A stretch of DNA of 64,000 nucleotides from Thermanaerothrix solaris (GTDB lineage: Bacteria > Chloroflexota > Anaerolineae > Anaerolineales > Anaerolineaceae): positions 868,001-932,000 of the forward strand of contig NZ_JAUHMF010000001.1 of NCBI RefSeq assembly GCF_032334255.1, given 5' to 3'. The notes under the pieces are model-generated. The model did not search any database. It saw nothing but the letters and a program-made list of their open reading frames with translations, and was not told the origin of the DNA. Of the stretch, positions 32,860-41,093 are shown piece after piece (the stretch's first letter is position 1; each line of letters begins with the position of its first letter). A program made the position numbers and the translations under genes.

Positions 32860-32901
32860 TACTGAGACCTCTATGTGCTAATTGACATAGAGGTCTCAGT
32901 A
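32860..32901. terminator. Perfect 17-bp hairpin between convergent genes
   Basis: A 17-bp perfect inverted repeat (32860-32876 with 32885-32901, 8-nt loop) lies between the DUF4870 gene and the ABC exporter genes. There is no U-run on the plus side and only a weak one (TCTCTTT) on the minus side. It is likely a two-way transcript end or RNase-resistant 3' end. Confidence 0.6.
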
Positions 32902-32924
32902 CATTACGTTAACTAAATCAGTTT

Positions 32925-34985
32925 TTATGCCCCTTTAGAAGCTGAAAGAGGTTGGGGTGTGGTCTGTTCACGCCCATCTTTGCCCATCCCAAGGGCTAAA
33001 TTGCGCCGGAATTGGCTCATATACAAGTGATAGTAAAAGCCTTTTTGTGCCAGCAATTCTTCGTGGCGCCCGCGTTCAATAATTTCCCCTTCATGCACCA
33101 CCAACACCATATCGGCATTACGAATCGTGCTGAGACGATGCGCAATGACAAACGCAGTACGTCCCTCCAGCAAGCGCTCTAAGGCACTTTGAATCAGACG
33201 CTCAGTCCGTGTATCTACACTGGAGGTCGCCTCGTCTAAAATCAAAATGCGCGGATTTGCCAAAATGGCACGGGCTATCGCCAGTAGTTGGCGCTGGCCC
33301 TGGCTTAGCCCTGCCCCTCGTTCTCCCAAAACCGTTTGATACTTCTCAGGCAAACGCTCAATAAACGTATCTGCATGAGCTAACCGCGCCGCTTCAATCA
33401 CCTCTTCATCACTTGCATCGGGCTTACCAACGCGAATGTTTTCCATTACTGTGGTGCTGAACAAAAATGTATCCTGCAGAACAATCCCAATCTGTCGCCG
33501 CAAAGATTCGGCTTTCACCCGCCGCACATCAATCCCATCAATAAGTACCGCCCCTTCGGTTACATCATAGAAACGCGGGATCAGGTTTATCATGGTGGTC
33601 TTTCCTGCGCCGGTTGGGCCCACAATAGCAATCGTCTGGCCGGGTTTAGCCACAAACGAGACATTCTTGAGCACCGGTTGGCCCTTTATATACTCCGCCG
33701 AAACGTTGCGAAACTCCACCTCGCCTCGTATCGGGGGCATTTCAGTGGCATCTGGTGCATCTTGAATGGTCGGCTCAATATCAAGAAGGTTGAAAATGCG
33801 TTCAGCGCCGGCAATACCATTCTGAATATTTGTCCACAGCACTGCAATCTGCTGAATAGGCTGGTTGAAACGCTGTACATATCCTAAGAAGGTAATCACC
33901 AGACCCAATGAAACCGCCTCACCGCCTAGTTGGGCACCCCGCAACAACGCCGTGCCCCCTACCACTGTTACGATGGCTAAAGCCAGATAGCCTAACGCTT
34001 CTAACGTGGGCGAGAGCGCCGCCGTAAAGGAGACTGCCCGCACATTAGCGTCCCGATTGGCGGCGTTAATCTGACGAAATTGCTCGATGTTAGCCTCCAC
34101 TCGGTTGAATGCCTGCACCTCTCGCACTGCCGAGATTGTCTCCTGGAGTTCGGCATTGATGGAACCCAATTCCTGGCGCGCACGTCGAAATGCCTTGCGC
34201 GCCTGCGAAGAGAACCATAGCGTAGCGAACAACATCAACGGGGCAACGGCAACACTCAGTAGCGCAAATATCGTATTCTTGGTAAACATGTTGTAAATGA
34301 TCCAACCCAGTAACAGCACCCCGCTCGCCACATTCACCAACGCGAAAGAAAGGGCTTGCTGCAATGCCTCCGTGTCGTTGGTAATACGACTCATCAGGTC
34401 ACCAGCCTCATTTTCGGCATAAAACGAGAGCGGCAAACGGTGCAAATGCTCAAAGACACTCACTCGCAACGAACGTAGCACATGTTGCCCGGTCCAAGAT
34501 ACTGCATAAAACGTCAAGCCTGTGAGCAATGCCCCCAAGACAAAAAGCACAACGATCACCAGGACAAAGCGTCCCAAGCCCGCCAAGCGATCTGCCGTAC
34601 TCAATCGTGAAGGATCCGCCGGAGGGAGTGGAAAACCACCCAGTTGAAAGACGCTGCGAACAAGCGTTTGAGTGAACCCATGCGGCACATGATCAACGCT
34701 TAACCAGCAGTTCGATTGTGCTGCCTCCCCCGAAGCAGCCAAACCCGGAAAGGATGAGCCAAAGGCACCTGAAGCCGCTGGTGCCAAATAACAATCCACC
34801 AGTTGTCCTGTTAGGTCTGGGGTGGTCACCTGGGTCCAGGTTGAAACAATGACCATCACTACGGCACCCACCAGTACCGGCCAGTAAGTTCCAAAATATC
34901 TGGCTAACCGCCCTAAGGTTCGGAAGGTGTTCTGAGGCTTAAGGGTTTCGCGGTTCAAAGCGTTACGTGGACCACCATGAAACAT
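32925..34985 (-). CDS. ABC multidrug-type exporter, ATP-binding/permease subunit B
   Basis: This 686-residue half-transporter has six membrane helices (about 25-380) and an ATPase domain with Walker A GPTGAGKTTMINL, signature LSQGQRQLLAIARAI and Walker B ILILDEATSSVD. Between the first two helices is an unusual external insert of about 75 residues (around 62-140) that is rich in Ala, Ser and Pro and has two cysteines. I took the ATG at 34985, which has GGAG ten bases upstream; a TTG at 35015 overlaps the previous stop but has GGAG too close to it. It should pair with the preceding ABC gene as a heterodimer under marR control. Substrate is unknown; drugs or lipids are likely from family. Confidence 0.88.
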   Translation of the reverse strand: MFHGGPRNALNRETLKPQNTFRTLGRLARYFGTYWPVLVGAVVMVIVSTWTQVTTPDLTGQLVDCYLAPAASGAFGSSFPGLAASGEAAQSNCWLSVDHVPHGFTQTLVRSVFQLGGFPLPPADPSRLSTADRLAGLGRFVLVIVVLFVLGALLTGLTFYAVSWTGQHVLRSLRVSVFEHLHRLPLSFYAENEAGDLMSRITNDTEALQQALSFALVNVASGVLLLGWIIYNMFTKNTIFALLSVAVAPLMLFATLWFSSQARKAFRRARQELGSINAELQETISAVREVQAFNRVEANIEQFRQINAANRDANVRAVSFTAALSPTLEALGYLALAIVTVVGGTALLRGAQLGGEAVSLGLVITFLGYVQRFNQPIQQIAVLWTNIQNGIAGAERIFNLLDIEPTIQDAPDATEMPPIRGEVEFRNVSAEYIKGQPVLKNVSFVAKPGQTIAIVGPTGAGKTTMINLIPRFYDVTEGAVLIDGIDVRRVKAESLRRQIGIVLQDTFLFSTTVMENIRVGKPDASDEEVIEAARLAHADTFIERLPEKYQTVLGERGAGLSQGQRQLLAIARAILANPRILILDEATSSVDTRTERLIQSALERLLEGRTAFVIAHRLSTIRNADMVLVVHEGEIIERGRHEELLAQKGFYYHLYMSQFRRNLALGMGKDGREQTTPQPLSASKGA

Positions 34986-35011
34986 AGCGTCTGTTCTCCG
35001 TTCTAAGGAAC

Positions 35012-37000
35012 TCAATCTCCAGGTAGAATTACAGCATCAGCGGTAAATTGGGCTTCATCGTCCAGTAACTGTGAGGAATAGATCTCAGCATAAATCTCAC
35101 TCTCTTCAAGCAAGTCCTCATGTCGCCCCTGGGCGACGATCTGTCCTCTATCCAACACCAGGATCAAATCAGCGTTCATTACTGTACTGATACGTTGTGC
35201 GATGACAAACGATGTGCGACCTTTCATCAGTTGTTGCAATGCGGTTTGAATCTGAACCTCAGTTGCCACATCCACATTCGAGGTGGCCTCATCCAAGATC
35301 AAGATGCGCGGATTGAGAAGCAAGGCACGGGCAAGGGCAATGCGTTGCTTTTGCCCCCCTGATAGCGTCGTCCCTCGCTCGCCCACCAAGGTATCATAGC
35401 CTTGGGGAAACGACATAATGAAATCATGTGCCGCAGCGGCTTTCGCCGCAGCGATAATTTCATCCATGGTGGCATCCGGTTTGCCGAAAGCAATGTTATC
35501 GCGGATGGTGCCTGAAAATAGAGTGGTTTCTTGCAACACAATCCCAATTTGTGAGCGCAGGGATTGAAGCGTGACATCACGAATATCGTAGCCATCAATG
35601 AGAATCCGCCCCTCGGTTGGATCATAGAAACGAGGGATCAAGTTGATAATCGTGGTCTTGCCCGAACCCGTTGCACCCAAAAGGGCCACTGTTTGCCCCG
35701 GCTGAACCTCAAAGGAAACATTTTTTAAGACTGGTTCACCACTACCAAAGTAACGGAATGAAACGTTTTCGAACTTCACATGCCCTTGAATTGGCGGAAG
35801 CACGATAGCGTTGGGCTTCTCCACAACATCAGACTGAGCATCGAGTATTTCGAAAATGCGCACTGCCGAGGCCGATGCTTGACTGAACTGGTTGATGATG
35901 AAACCAAATTGGGCAATAGGGAGGAAAAGGAACACCAGATACAGACTGAACTCCTGCCATTCCCCCAACGTGAGCAGCCCCTGGATGATGCGCTGTCCGC
36001 CAGCATACAAGATGGTGGCTTGCCCCAAATTCGCGATCAGAAAAGCAAAGGGGAAGAGAAATGTAAACAGTCGGGCGATGGCAATTTGCTGATTCATGAG
36101 CCGATCCGCCGCCGAACGAAACTTGGCTTGTTCCTCGCGCTCACGTACAAAGGCCTTGATCACCTTGATCCCGGCCAGATTCTCTTGCAAAATCGTGTTT
36201 AATTCTGAAAGGCGTTGTTGCACCCGGGTAAACATCGGACGACTGATGCGACTGAAAACGGCAAACAGAACTAGCGCCACCGGTAAGATCCACAGCGTCG
36301 TTAGGGCCAGGCCGGGATTGGTTGAGAACAGTAAAATCAGCGTGCCTGTTAACAGGATAATTGCACCCACCAATTGTAATAGCCCTTGCCCAAGGAACAG
36401 GCGTAGTTTTTCGACATCATCAGTGGCACGCACCATCAACTGACCGGTTTGCTGTCGGTCGTGGTAGGAGAAAGAGAGGCGCTGGATTTTGGCATAGAGT
36501 TCGTTGCGTAAATCAAAGGCCACCGCCTGGGAATTCCGTTCCGCCCAGTAAGATTGCAGAAAAGCAAACAAACCGCGCACCACCGCAAAAGCCAAAATCG
36601 CAATCGCGGCACGCATCAAGTCACCCGGTGCATGGCTCACATCCTGACTTAAGCGGTCACGTAATTGTTGCAAATCCCAGGTCGTGGGGTAATTCAACAC
36701 GTCCAGGATACGCGGCAGCGCTTGGTTGATAAACGTTGCCGGAATGCGTTCAAGCGCCTTAAGCACCTGATCGGCAATAGCCCCACGAGTTACCGCATCA
36801 ATCATATTTCGTACCATGCGCGGTACCGCCAATTGTGCCAGTGTGGCAATGGTCAAGAACACATAGGGTAACAACGCTTGGGTGCGGTAACGACTCAGAT
36901 AACGTAATGCACGGCGCATTACCCCGCCAGTAGGTTTAAGTTCACCCGTTGCACTTGATAATTTTTCAGGGCGACGATGACCAATCTCATTGTTGACCAT
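35012..37000 (-). CDS. ABC multidrug-type exporter, ATP-binding/permease subunit A
   Basis: This 662-residue half-transporter has an N-terminal domain with six membrane helices, including an expanded loop after the first helix (about 75-130). The ATPase domain has Walker A GATGSGKTTIINLIPRFYD, signature LSGGQKQRIALARALLL and Walker B ILILDEATSNVD with the catalytic Glu intact. The ATG at 37000 has AAGGTG upstream and overlaps the marR stop by 14 nt. With the next gene it forms a likely heterodimeric exporter, regulated as an operon by MarR. No substrate can be assigned from sequence. Confidence 0.9.
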   Translation of the reverse strand: MVNNEIGHRRPEKLSSATGELKPTGGVMRRALRYLSRYRTQALLPYVFLTIATLAQLAVPRMVRNMIDAVTRGAIADQVLKALERIPATFINQALPRILDVLNYPTTWDLQQLRDRLSQDVSHAPGDLMRAAIAILAFAVVRGLFAFLQSYWAERNSQAVAFDLRNELYAKIQRLSFSYHDRQQTGQLMVRATDDVEKLRLFLGQGLLQLVGAIILLTGTLILLFSTNPGLALTTLWILPVALVLFAVFSRISRPMFTRVQQRLSELNTILQENLAGIKVIKAFVREREEQAKFRSAADRLMNQQIAIARLFTFLFPFAFLIANLGQATILYAGGQRIIQGLLTLGEWQEFSLYLVFLFLPIAQFGFIINQFSQASASAVRIFEILDAQSDVVEKPNAIVLPPIQGHVKFENVSFRYFGSGEPVLKNVSFEVQPGQTVALLGATGSGKTTIINLIPRFYDPTEGRILIDGYDIRDVTLQSLRSQIGIVLQETTLFSGTIRDNIAFGKPDATMDEIIAAAKAAAAHDFIMSFPQGYDTLVGERGTTLSGGQKQRIALARALLLNPRILILDEATSNVDVATEVQIQTALQQLMKGRTSFVIAQRISTVMNADLILVLDRGQIVAQGRHEDLLEESEIYAEIYSSQLLDDEAQFTADAVILPGD

Positions 37001-37478
37001 GGTTGTTCACCTTGCTGATTGTAGAAGTAGTTTCTGGAACTCTTAATTCACGAGCAATTTGAGATAAACGCATAACCGCTTGGCAAATCGGTTTAACTTC
37101 ATCGGATTGCAAGCGTTTAGTCACCTCATCCATCCAACGCAAGCGGTGGGCATTCCCGGCTTCGACCAGACTGCGTCCCTTGGGCGTAAGGCTTAGGCGT
37201 TTAGATCGCCGATCCCGGGGGTCTTCAACCCTGGCCAGTAGACCACTTTGAACCAACTTGTCCACCAGTTGGCTGGCGGCCGCCAGCGTGATATCCATTC
37301 GTTCGCTCAACTCCGAAACAGCGCAACTTTCCTTGTAATAGAGAGCCATTAAAACATTGAACTGAGGTATTGAAAGCCCTGTCCCCCGCACATAACGAAA
37401 CAGTTCGTGCATGCTGTTCACCATAAATGTATCCATCCATTCTCTTAAACGCCATGTCAATTCCTCACGCTCGTCCAT
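36987..37478 (-). CDS. MarR family transcriptional regulator
   Basis: This 163-residue winged-helix regulator has the MarR core: LSIPQFNVLMALYYKESCAV, recognition helix area DITLAAASQLVDKLVQSGL, and the wing ARVEDPRDRRSKRLSLTPKG with the conserved D-x-R-D-R-R. Such proteins usually repress drug-export operons and release DNA on binding small aromatic ligands. The ATG at 37478 has GGAT upstream. It heads the operon with two ABC exporter genes, and a palindrome overlapping the -10 box (37496-37515) is the likely operator, so autorepression is expected. Confidence 0.93.
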   Translation of the reverse strand: MDEREELTWRLREWMDTFMVNSMHELFRYVRGTGLSIPQFNVLMALYYKESCAVSELSERMDITLAAASQLVDKLVQSGLLARVEDPRDRRSKRLSLTPKGRSLVEAGNAHRLRWMDEVTKRLQSDEVKPICQAVMRLSQIARELRVPETTSTISKVNNHGQQ

Positions 37479-37495
37479 TGCTTTAGCATCCTTAT

Positions 37496-37540
37496 TTGTT
37501 TAGTGGGCTTAACAATATTCCAAGCCCATTCTTTTGTCAA
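37496..37540 (-). promoter_or_regulatory. marR-ABC operon promoter with operator palindrome
   Basis: On the minus strand TTGACA (37540-37535), 17 bp, TATTGT (37517-37512). The inverted repeat TTGTT-N10-AACAA (37496-37515) covers the -10 and start region, and GGGCTT/AAGCCC (37505-37510, 37522-37527) forms another. These fit a MarR operator. Confidence 0.65.
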
Positions 37541-37563
37541 TACCCGAAGGGTAAGAATTGGGT

Positions 37564-37569
37564 TAAAAT
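37564..37569 (+). promoter_or_regulatory. -10 box, leaderless type, for the 122-residue protein
   Basis: TAAAAT ends six bases before the ATG at 37576 and no Shine-Dalgarno is present. A -35 is not obvious. Confidence 0.35.
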
Positions 37570-37575
37570 TTCTCC

Positions 37576-37944
37576 ATGAGTTTTGGGCCTGAAGTTAAAG
37601 CCGCAATTGTTCGAGAACTTGAGCAGGGTGAAAGAGCCCGAAATGCCGGAAACGAAGCCCAGGCTCGCGTGTGTGCCCGTCGTGCGGTGGGTATCGCATT
37701 ACGTGCTTTTTGGGATGAAGACGCATCTTACACCCCTTCGGTCATTCCCTTGCTTCAACGATTACAAGAGACCAAGTCTCTACCCCAATCGCTCCGTAAC
37801 GTTGCCGAGCATTTTCTGATGCGGGTAACCCCCGAGTTTCGCCTGCCTGTAGATGTTGACCTTCTAGCAGAAGCACGTTGGCTTGTTGAAGAACTTGAAC
37901 GCCTTAAGTCCGCGGAGGCCGCCAATGAAAATCAAACAGATTGA
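37576..37944 (+). CDS. Small all-helical protein, HEPN-like
   Basis: This 122-residue protein has no signal peptide or membrane segment and appears all-helical. The segment RARNAGNEAQARVCARRAVG followed by a hydrophobic helix and the C-terminal VDLLAEARWLVEELERLK resemble HEPN-type helical bundles, though the R-x4-6-H catalytic motif is not visible. I do not recognise a function. The next gene, glutaredoxin-like, overlaps its 3' end by 20 nt, so the two are probably cotranscribed. The ATG is chosen because a TAAAAT box ends six bases upstream. Confidence 0.7.
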   Translation: MSFGPEVKAAIVRELEQGERARNAGNEAQARVCARRAVGIALRAFWDEDASYTPSVIPLLQRLQETKSLPQSLRNVAEHFLMRVTPEFRLPVDVDLLAEARWLVEELERLKSAEAANENQTD

Positions 37945-38206
37945 GCATCCCCCTTCAACCGTCGTGCTTTATGGTACATCTTGGTGTTATGGATCACGCC
38001 AAGCCCGCCAGGCTTTGGATGAAAGTGGGCTTGTTTATCAATGGATAGATATTGATCGGGATATAGAAGCGCGCCAATTTGTGGAAACCCTAAATGAGGG
38101 CTATCGCAGTGTTCCTACCATCATTTTTCCTGATGGAAGCGTGCTAGTAGAACCCGATTGGGACACGTTGATCGCCCATTTAAGGCGTTTTAAGACTCGC
38201 TCCTAA
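37925..38206 (+). CDS. Glutaredoxin/mycoredoxin-like protein with CxxS motif
   Basis: This 93-residue thioredoxin-fold protein has the active-site motif TSWCYGSRQARQAL (Cys28 with Ser in place of the second Cys), then VYQWIDIDRD and the cis-proline loop RSVPTIIFPDGSVLVEP. It resembles mycoredoxin/glutaredoxin-like proteins that reduce mixed disulfides; with a single active-site Cys it should be monothiol. The ATG at 37925 has GGAGG upstream inside the end of the previous gene. It converges on the DegV operon. Confidence 0.87.
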   Translation: MKIKQIEHPPSTVVLYGTSWCYGSRQARQALDESGLVYQWIDIDRDIEARQFVETLNEGYRSVPTIIFPDGSVLVEPDWDTLIAHLRRFKTRS

Positions 38207-38227
38207 CCCGAGAGCAAAAAAGAATTG

Positions 38228-38476
38228 CTATTCCACAGGCCGGGGCGAGCGCCGCAGCAACCAGAGCACTAAAGCCCCTAAAAAGACACCAACGCCAAGG
38301 CTAATAAGCGCCCACATAAGCCCTATAGAATGCTCCAGCGTCACCCGCGGTGCCTGGCTTAACCGTCGCTGAAGCCGAACCGCAAACTGGGGGTCAGGCT
38401 CAACCGGTTGCAAGTGGGATCGTAAGCGTTCCTCGATGCGACGTAGGACCTCATCATTCATAGATTCAGAGATCAA
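38228..38476 (-). CDS. Small single-pass membrane protein, anti-sigma candidate
   Basis: This protein of about 82 residues has an N-terminal charged helical part (MNDEVLRRIEERLRSHLQ, DPQFAVRLQRRL) and one membrane segment (IGLMWALISLGVGVFLGALV) ending in LWLLRRSPRPVE. The arrangement, a short cytosolic helix then one helix through the membrane, suits a small anti-sigma factor. I chose the TTG at 38476 because GGAGGGG stands seven bases upstream; the ATG at 38461 has no Shine-Dalgarno. It is four bases after degV in the sigma-degV operon. No family is recognised, so the anti-sigma role is inference from context. Confidence 0.6.
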   Translation of the reverse strand: MISESMNDEVLRRIEERLRSHLQPVEPDPQFAVRLQRRLSQAPRVTLEHSIGLMWALISLGVGVFLGALVLWLLRRSPRPVE

Positions 38477-38480
38477 AGGA

Positions 38481-39335
38481 CTACCCCTCCTCGTCCGTGA
38501 CAGGATACGCCACAATGCCAATGGTGCCGGGTCCCAGGTGAGCAGCCACTGGAACCGAGAGATCTGTCACGATCACATCCTGGCAATTCAAAAGCGCCTT
38601 AATTTTCGTCACGAGTTCTTGCGCTACCTCCGGCGCCGCCGCGTGGACAACCGCGAGATTGATTTTCCGCTCTTGCATCTGCTGTTTGAGGTCCTCTACA
38701 ATTCGTTCTAATGCTCGCTGCCTTCCACGCACCTTATCCGCGGCGTATAGCAGTCCTTCGCGCAATTTGATGATGGGATTGATCTTGAGCAATGACGAAA
38801 TTGCCCCCTGTAATGCGTTAATCCGCCCGCTCATTTGAGCAAATTCAAGGTTCTCCAGGGTGAACAGGATCATTAACTGGTCACGAATCTGGGTTAGGCG
38901 CTGTAAAATGCGCTCGATATCCCATCCCCGCCAGGAAAGTATACGCGCTTCGCGACACATGAAACCCAAAGCTGCCGAACCCGCCCCTGAATCGAAAGGA
39001 TAAATATTGAGTTCACCCGCCAACTCCCGGGCTGCCATCTGGACCGCCGCAAATGTCCCTGAGAGCTTACTGGAAAGATGAATAGAAAGCACCGAATCTC
39101 CCTTGTTGGCAATGCGGCGGTAAAACTCCACAACTTGTTGGGGTGAAGGTAGCGACGTTTTAGGCAAAAGGTGTTTTTGACGTACCAGGGCATAGAAATC
39201 CTTGAACGTCAAGTCGTGCTGCGAATAGGATTCCTCGCCAAAGCGTACGCTCAGCGGGATCACATGAATTTGATAGTCTCGTTGCCAGTCCTCAGGAATA
39301 TCAGCAGATCCATCGGTCACGATTTGTAGAGTCAT
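38481..39335 (-). CDS. DegV family fatty-acid-binding protein
   Basis: This 284-residue protein has the DegV signatures: IVTDGSADIPEDWQRDYQIHV, KTSLPSPQQVVEFYRRI, LSIHLSSKLSGTFAA and FDSGAGSAALGFMCREA, plus a C-terminal LGPGTIGIVAY. In Firmicutes DegV-fold FakB proteins bind fatty acids and hand them to the FakA kinase. No fakA is in this window. The ATG at 39335 overlaps the sigma-factor stop by ATGA, and the next gene begins four bases after its stop, so it sits between a sigma factor and a membrane protein, an unusual setting for the family. Confidence 0.92.
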   Translation of the reverse strand: MTLQIVTDGSADIPEDWQRDYQIHVIPLSVRFGEESYSQHDLTFKDFYALVRQKHLLPKTSLPSPQQVVEFYRRIANKGDSVLSIHLSSKLSGTFAAVQMAARELAGELNIYPFDSGAGSAALGFMCREARILSWRGWDIERILQRLTQIRDQLMILFTLENLEFAQMSGRINALQGAISSLLKINPIIKLREGLLYAADKVRGRQRALERIVEDLKQQMQERKINLAVVHAAAPEVAQELVTKIKALLNCQDVIVTDLSVPVAAHLGPGTIGIVAYPVTDEEG

Positions 39336-39907
39336 TTGTCTTTCTCCTCTTCTAGGTTCAAACCCAATTCATTTCTCAGGGTGAGCAAGGTGCGATGATA
39401 TAAACTCTTAATCGCCCCTTCACTTCGTCCCATAATTTTTCCAATCTCTTCATTCGAAAGTTGTTCCACAAATTTCAAAACAATCAAATTCTGACGCTCG
39501 GGTGATAGTTTCTGAATCGCCTGGATCAGACGCTCGATCTCCTGATTGCGCTCTAGATGACTTTCAGGATGTTCGCTATGCATGGCCAGATGCAACTGAC
39601 CTTCAATCGGAACTTCCTGACGCCGCTGGTTATCACGATGCCAATTGGCCACAAGGTTATGGGCGATTCGATACAACCACGCCGAAAAAGGCAACCCCTG
39701 GTAACGGAAATTGCGGATATGGTGTAAGGCGCGATGAAAAACTCGTTCGGTCAAATCCTCAGCATCATGAACATTACCCGTGCGGTAGTAAATATAACTG
39801 TAGATCCGCCGGACATACCGCTCATAGAGCACACTAAAAGCCTCCTGATCACCTTGAGCGGCGCGTAGAATGATGTCCTTCTCGTCAGCCTCGTTGAGTC
39901 CGCTCAA
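39332..39907 (-). CDS. ECF-type RNA polymerase sigma factor
   Basis: This 191-residue sigma factor has region 2 (AFSVLYERYVRRIYSYIYYR, DAEDLTERVFHRALHHI, FSAWLYRIAHNLVANWHRDN) and region 4 (LSPERQNLIVLKFVEQLSNE, EIGKIMGRSEGAIKSLYHRT). It directs polymerase to a specific promoter set. The start is a TTG at 39907 with GGAGGAGG five bases upstream, which lies in a hairpin that could hide it. degV and a small membrane protein follow in the same operon, and one of them may control its activity. Confidence 0.94.
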   Translation of the reverse strand: MSGLNEADEKDIILRAAQGDQEAFSVLYERYVRRIYSYIYYRTGNVHDAEDLTERVFHRALHHIRNFRYQGLPFSAWLYRIAHNLVANWHRDNQRRQEVPIEGQLHLAMHSEHPESHLERNQEIERLIQAIQKLSPERQNLIVLKFVEQLSNEEIGKIMGRSEGAIKSLYHRTLLTLRNELGLNLEEEKDK

Positions 39908-39912
39908 TGCTG

Positions 39913-39932
39913 CCTCCTCCGCTCTGAGGAGG
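39913..39932 (-). promoter_or_regulatory. Shine-Dalgarno-sequestering hairpin of the ECF sigma gene
   Basis: On the minus strand CCTCCTC (39932-39926) pairs with GAGGAGG (39919-39913), 7 bp with a 6-nt loop. The 3' arm is the Shine-Dalgarno of the TTG start at 39907, so the hairpin could block translation until opened. Confidence 0.55.
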
Positions 39933-39990
39933 ATAACTCGAAATAGTTAACCCCAGATAATCTGAAGGGTTGCATGGTCATTCTAAAGTA

Positions 39991-39999
39991 ATTTTACCA
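39991..39999 (-). promoter_or_regulatory. Extended -10 for the ECF sigma operon
   Basis: TGG followed by TAAAAT on the minus strand (39999-39991) would start transcription near 39984, giving a ~77-nt leader that contains the Shine-Dalgarno hairpin. Confidence 0.4.
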
Positions 40000-40113
40000 T
40001 TGCAACTCTGTGTTACTCTGCTGATCCGAAAATTCCAAGGAGCAACCGACTTGCCTTTTCATCTCATCTCGGCTAAAACGTAAAATGAAAATTCACCATG
40101 GAGGCTCGGTCTG

Positions 40114-40950
40114 ATGTTGCTTCAAGAACTCAATCTCACCTCCCCACAAGGTTACCAAGTTTTTGCGCGCGAGTGGCAGCCCGAATCTCCTCCGCGGGCT
40201 GTCGTCCTACTCATTCACGGTTTGGGAGAGCACAGTGGGCGCTATCAACACGTTGCCGATGCCTTCAATCAACGTGGTTTTCTCGTCTTCGCCCCCGATT
40301 TACCCGGGCATGGGCGTTCTGCCGGGCCACGGGGACACATTCGTGCTTATGACGATTTTCTAGATCTCTTCGATTGGTTCAATCGGGATTTGCGCCAACG
40401 TTATCCCAAAGTACCCTGGTTTCTCTACGGGCATAGCATGGGGGGCAACTTGGTACTTTATTACGCGCTAAAACGTAATCCGTCTGCCACGGGTGTCATT
40501 GCTTGTAGCCCTGGGTTGCGACCAGCCCAACCCTCCCCTATCCCACTTGGATTAGGAAAAGCGCTACAGCAAATCCTACCAACGCTTCGGATCAACAACG
40601 GATTGGATCTTAATGGACTCTCACGAGACCCAAAGGTCGTTGAAGCCTACCGTCGCGATCCTCTGGTTCACCCCTATATTTCTTTGCGATTAGGGATTGG
40701 CTTAATTTCAGCCGGGGAGTGGCTACTCAATTTTAAAGGCAAATTCCCCTTACCCTTGTTGCTCATGCAGGGTACCGCTGACCGATTGGTTGATCCCCAT
40801 GCCACTGATCAATTTGCCCACCAAATCAGCGGTAATATCACCTATAAGACCTGGGAAGGGTTTTACCATGAACTACACAATGAACCAGAAAAAGATGAGG
40901 TCATTACCTTTATCCTAAATTGGATCGAGCCTTTGATTGTAACTTTGTAA
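40114..40950 (+). CDS. Alpha/beta hydrolase, monoacylglycerol lipase-like
   Basis: This 278-residue hydrolase of the serine aminopeptidase S33/monoglyceride lipase group begins with YQVFAREWQPE, then VVLLIHGLGEHSGRYQHVAD, the oxyanion loop DLPGHGRSAGPRGH and the nucleophile elbow YGHSMGGNL. The acid (GTADRLVDPH) and His (YHELHNEPEKDEV) follow in family order. It should cleave monoacylglycerols or similar lipid esters. No signal peptide is present, so it is cytoplasmic. GGAGG precedes the ATG, with a TAAAAT at 40081-40086 a likely -10. It is divergent from the ECF sigma-degV operon. Confidence 0.92.
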   Translation: MLLQELNLTSPQGYQVFAREWQPESPPRAVVLLIHGLGEHSGRYQHVADAFNQRGFLVFAPDLPGHGRSAGPRGHIRAYDDFLDLFDWFNRDLRQRYPKVPWFLYGHSMGGNLVLYYALKRNPSATGVIACSPGLRPAQPSPIPLGLGKALQQILPTLRINNGLDLNGLSRDPKVVEAYRRDPLVHPYISLRLGIGLISAGEWLLNFKGKFPLPLLLMQGTADRLVDPHATDQFAHQISGNITYKTWEGFYHELHNEPEKDEVITFILNWIEPLIVTL

Positions 40951-41005
40951 AAGTTTCAAACATAATGGTTACAACTTACATCACCCGTCTAGGGAAGGAT
41001 GACAC

Positions 41006-41034
41006 TTGACCCACCCTTTTGGCAGGGCTACAAT
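41006..41034 (+). promoter_or_regulatory. Promoter for the glyA-gcvT fusion gene
   Basis: TTGACC (41006-41011), 17 bp, TACAAT (41029-41034). It overlaps an earlier in-frame start at 41019 and so supports the ATG at 41094, which has AAGGAG upstream. Confidence 0.7.
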
Positions 41035-41093
41035 TGGATTGGGCTATTACCAACCCGGCATCCATCCCCAACTCTCGTCCTAAGGAGCCGACA

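Noticed and set aside
38462..38521. Longer version of the small membrane protein starting at 38521
   Set aside because: It would lie within degV; the TTG at 38476 has a well-spaced GGAGGGG.
41035..41093. Glycine riboswitch before glyA-gcvT
   Set aside because: The predicted leader is only about 53 nt, too short for the aptamer.
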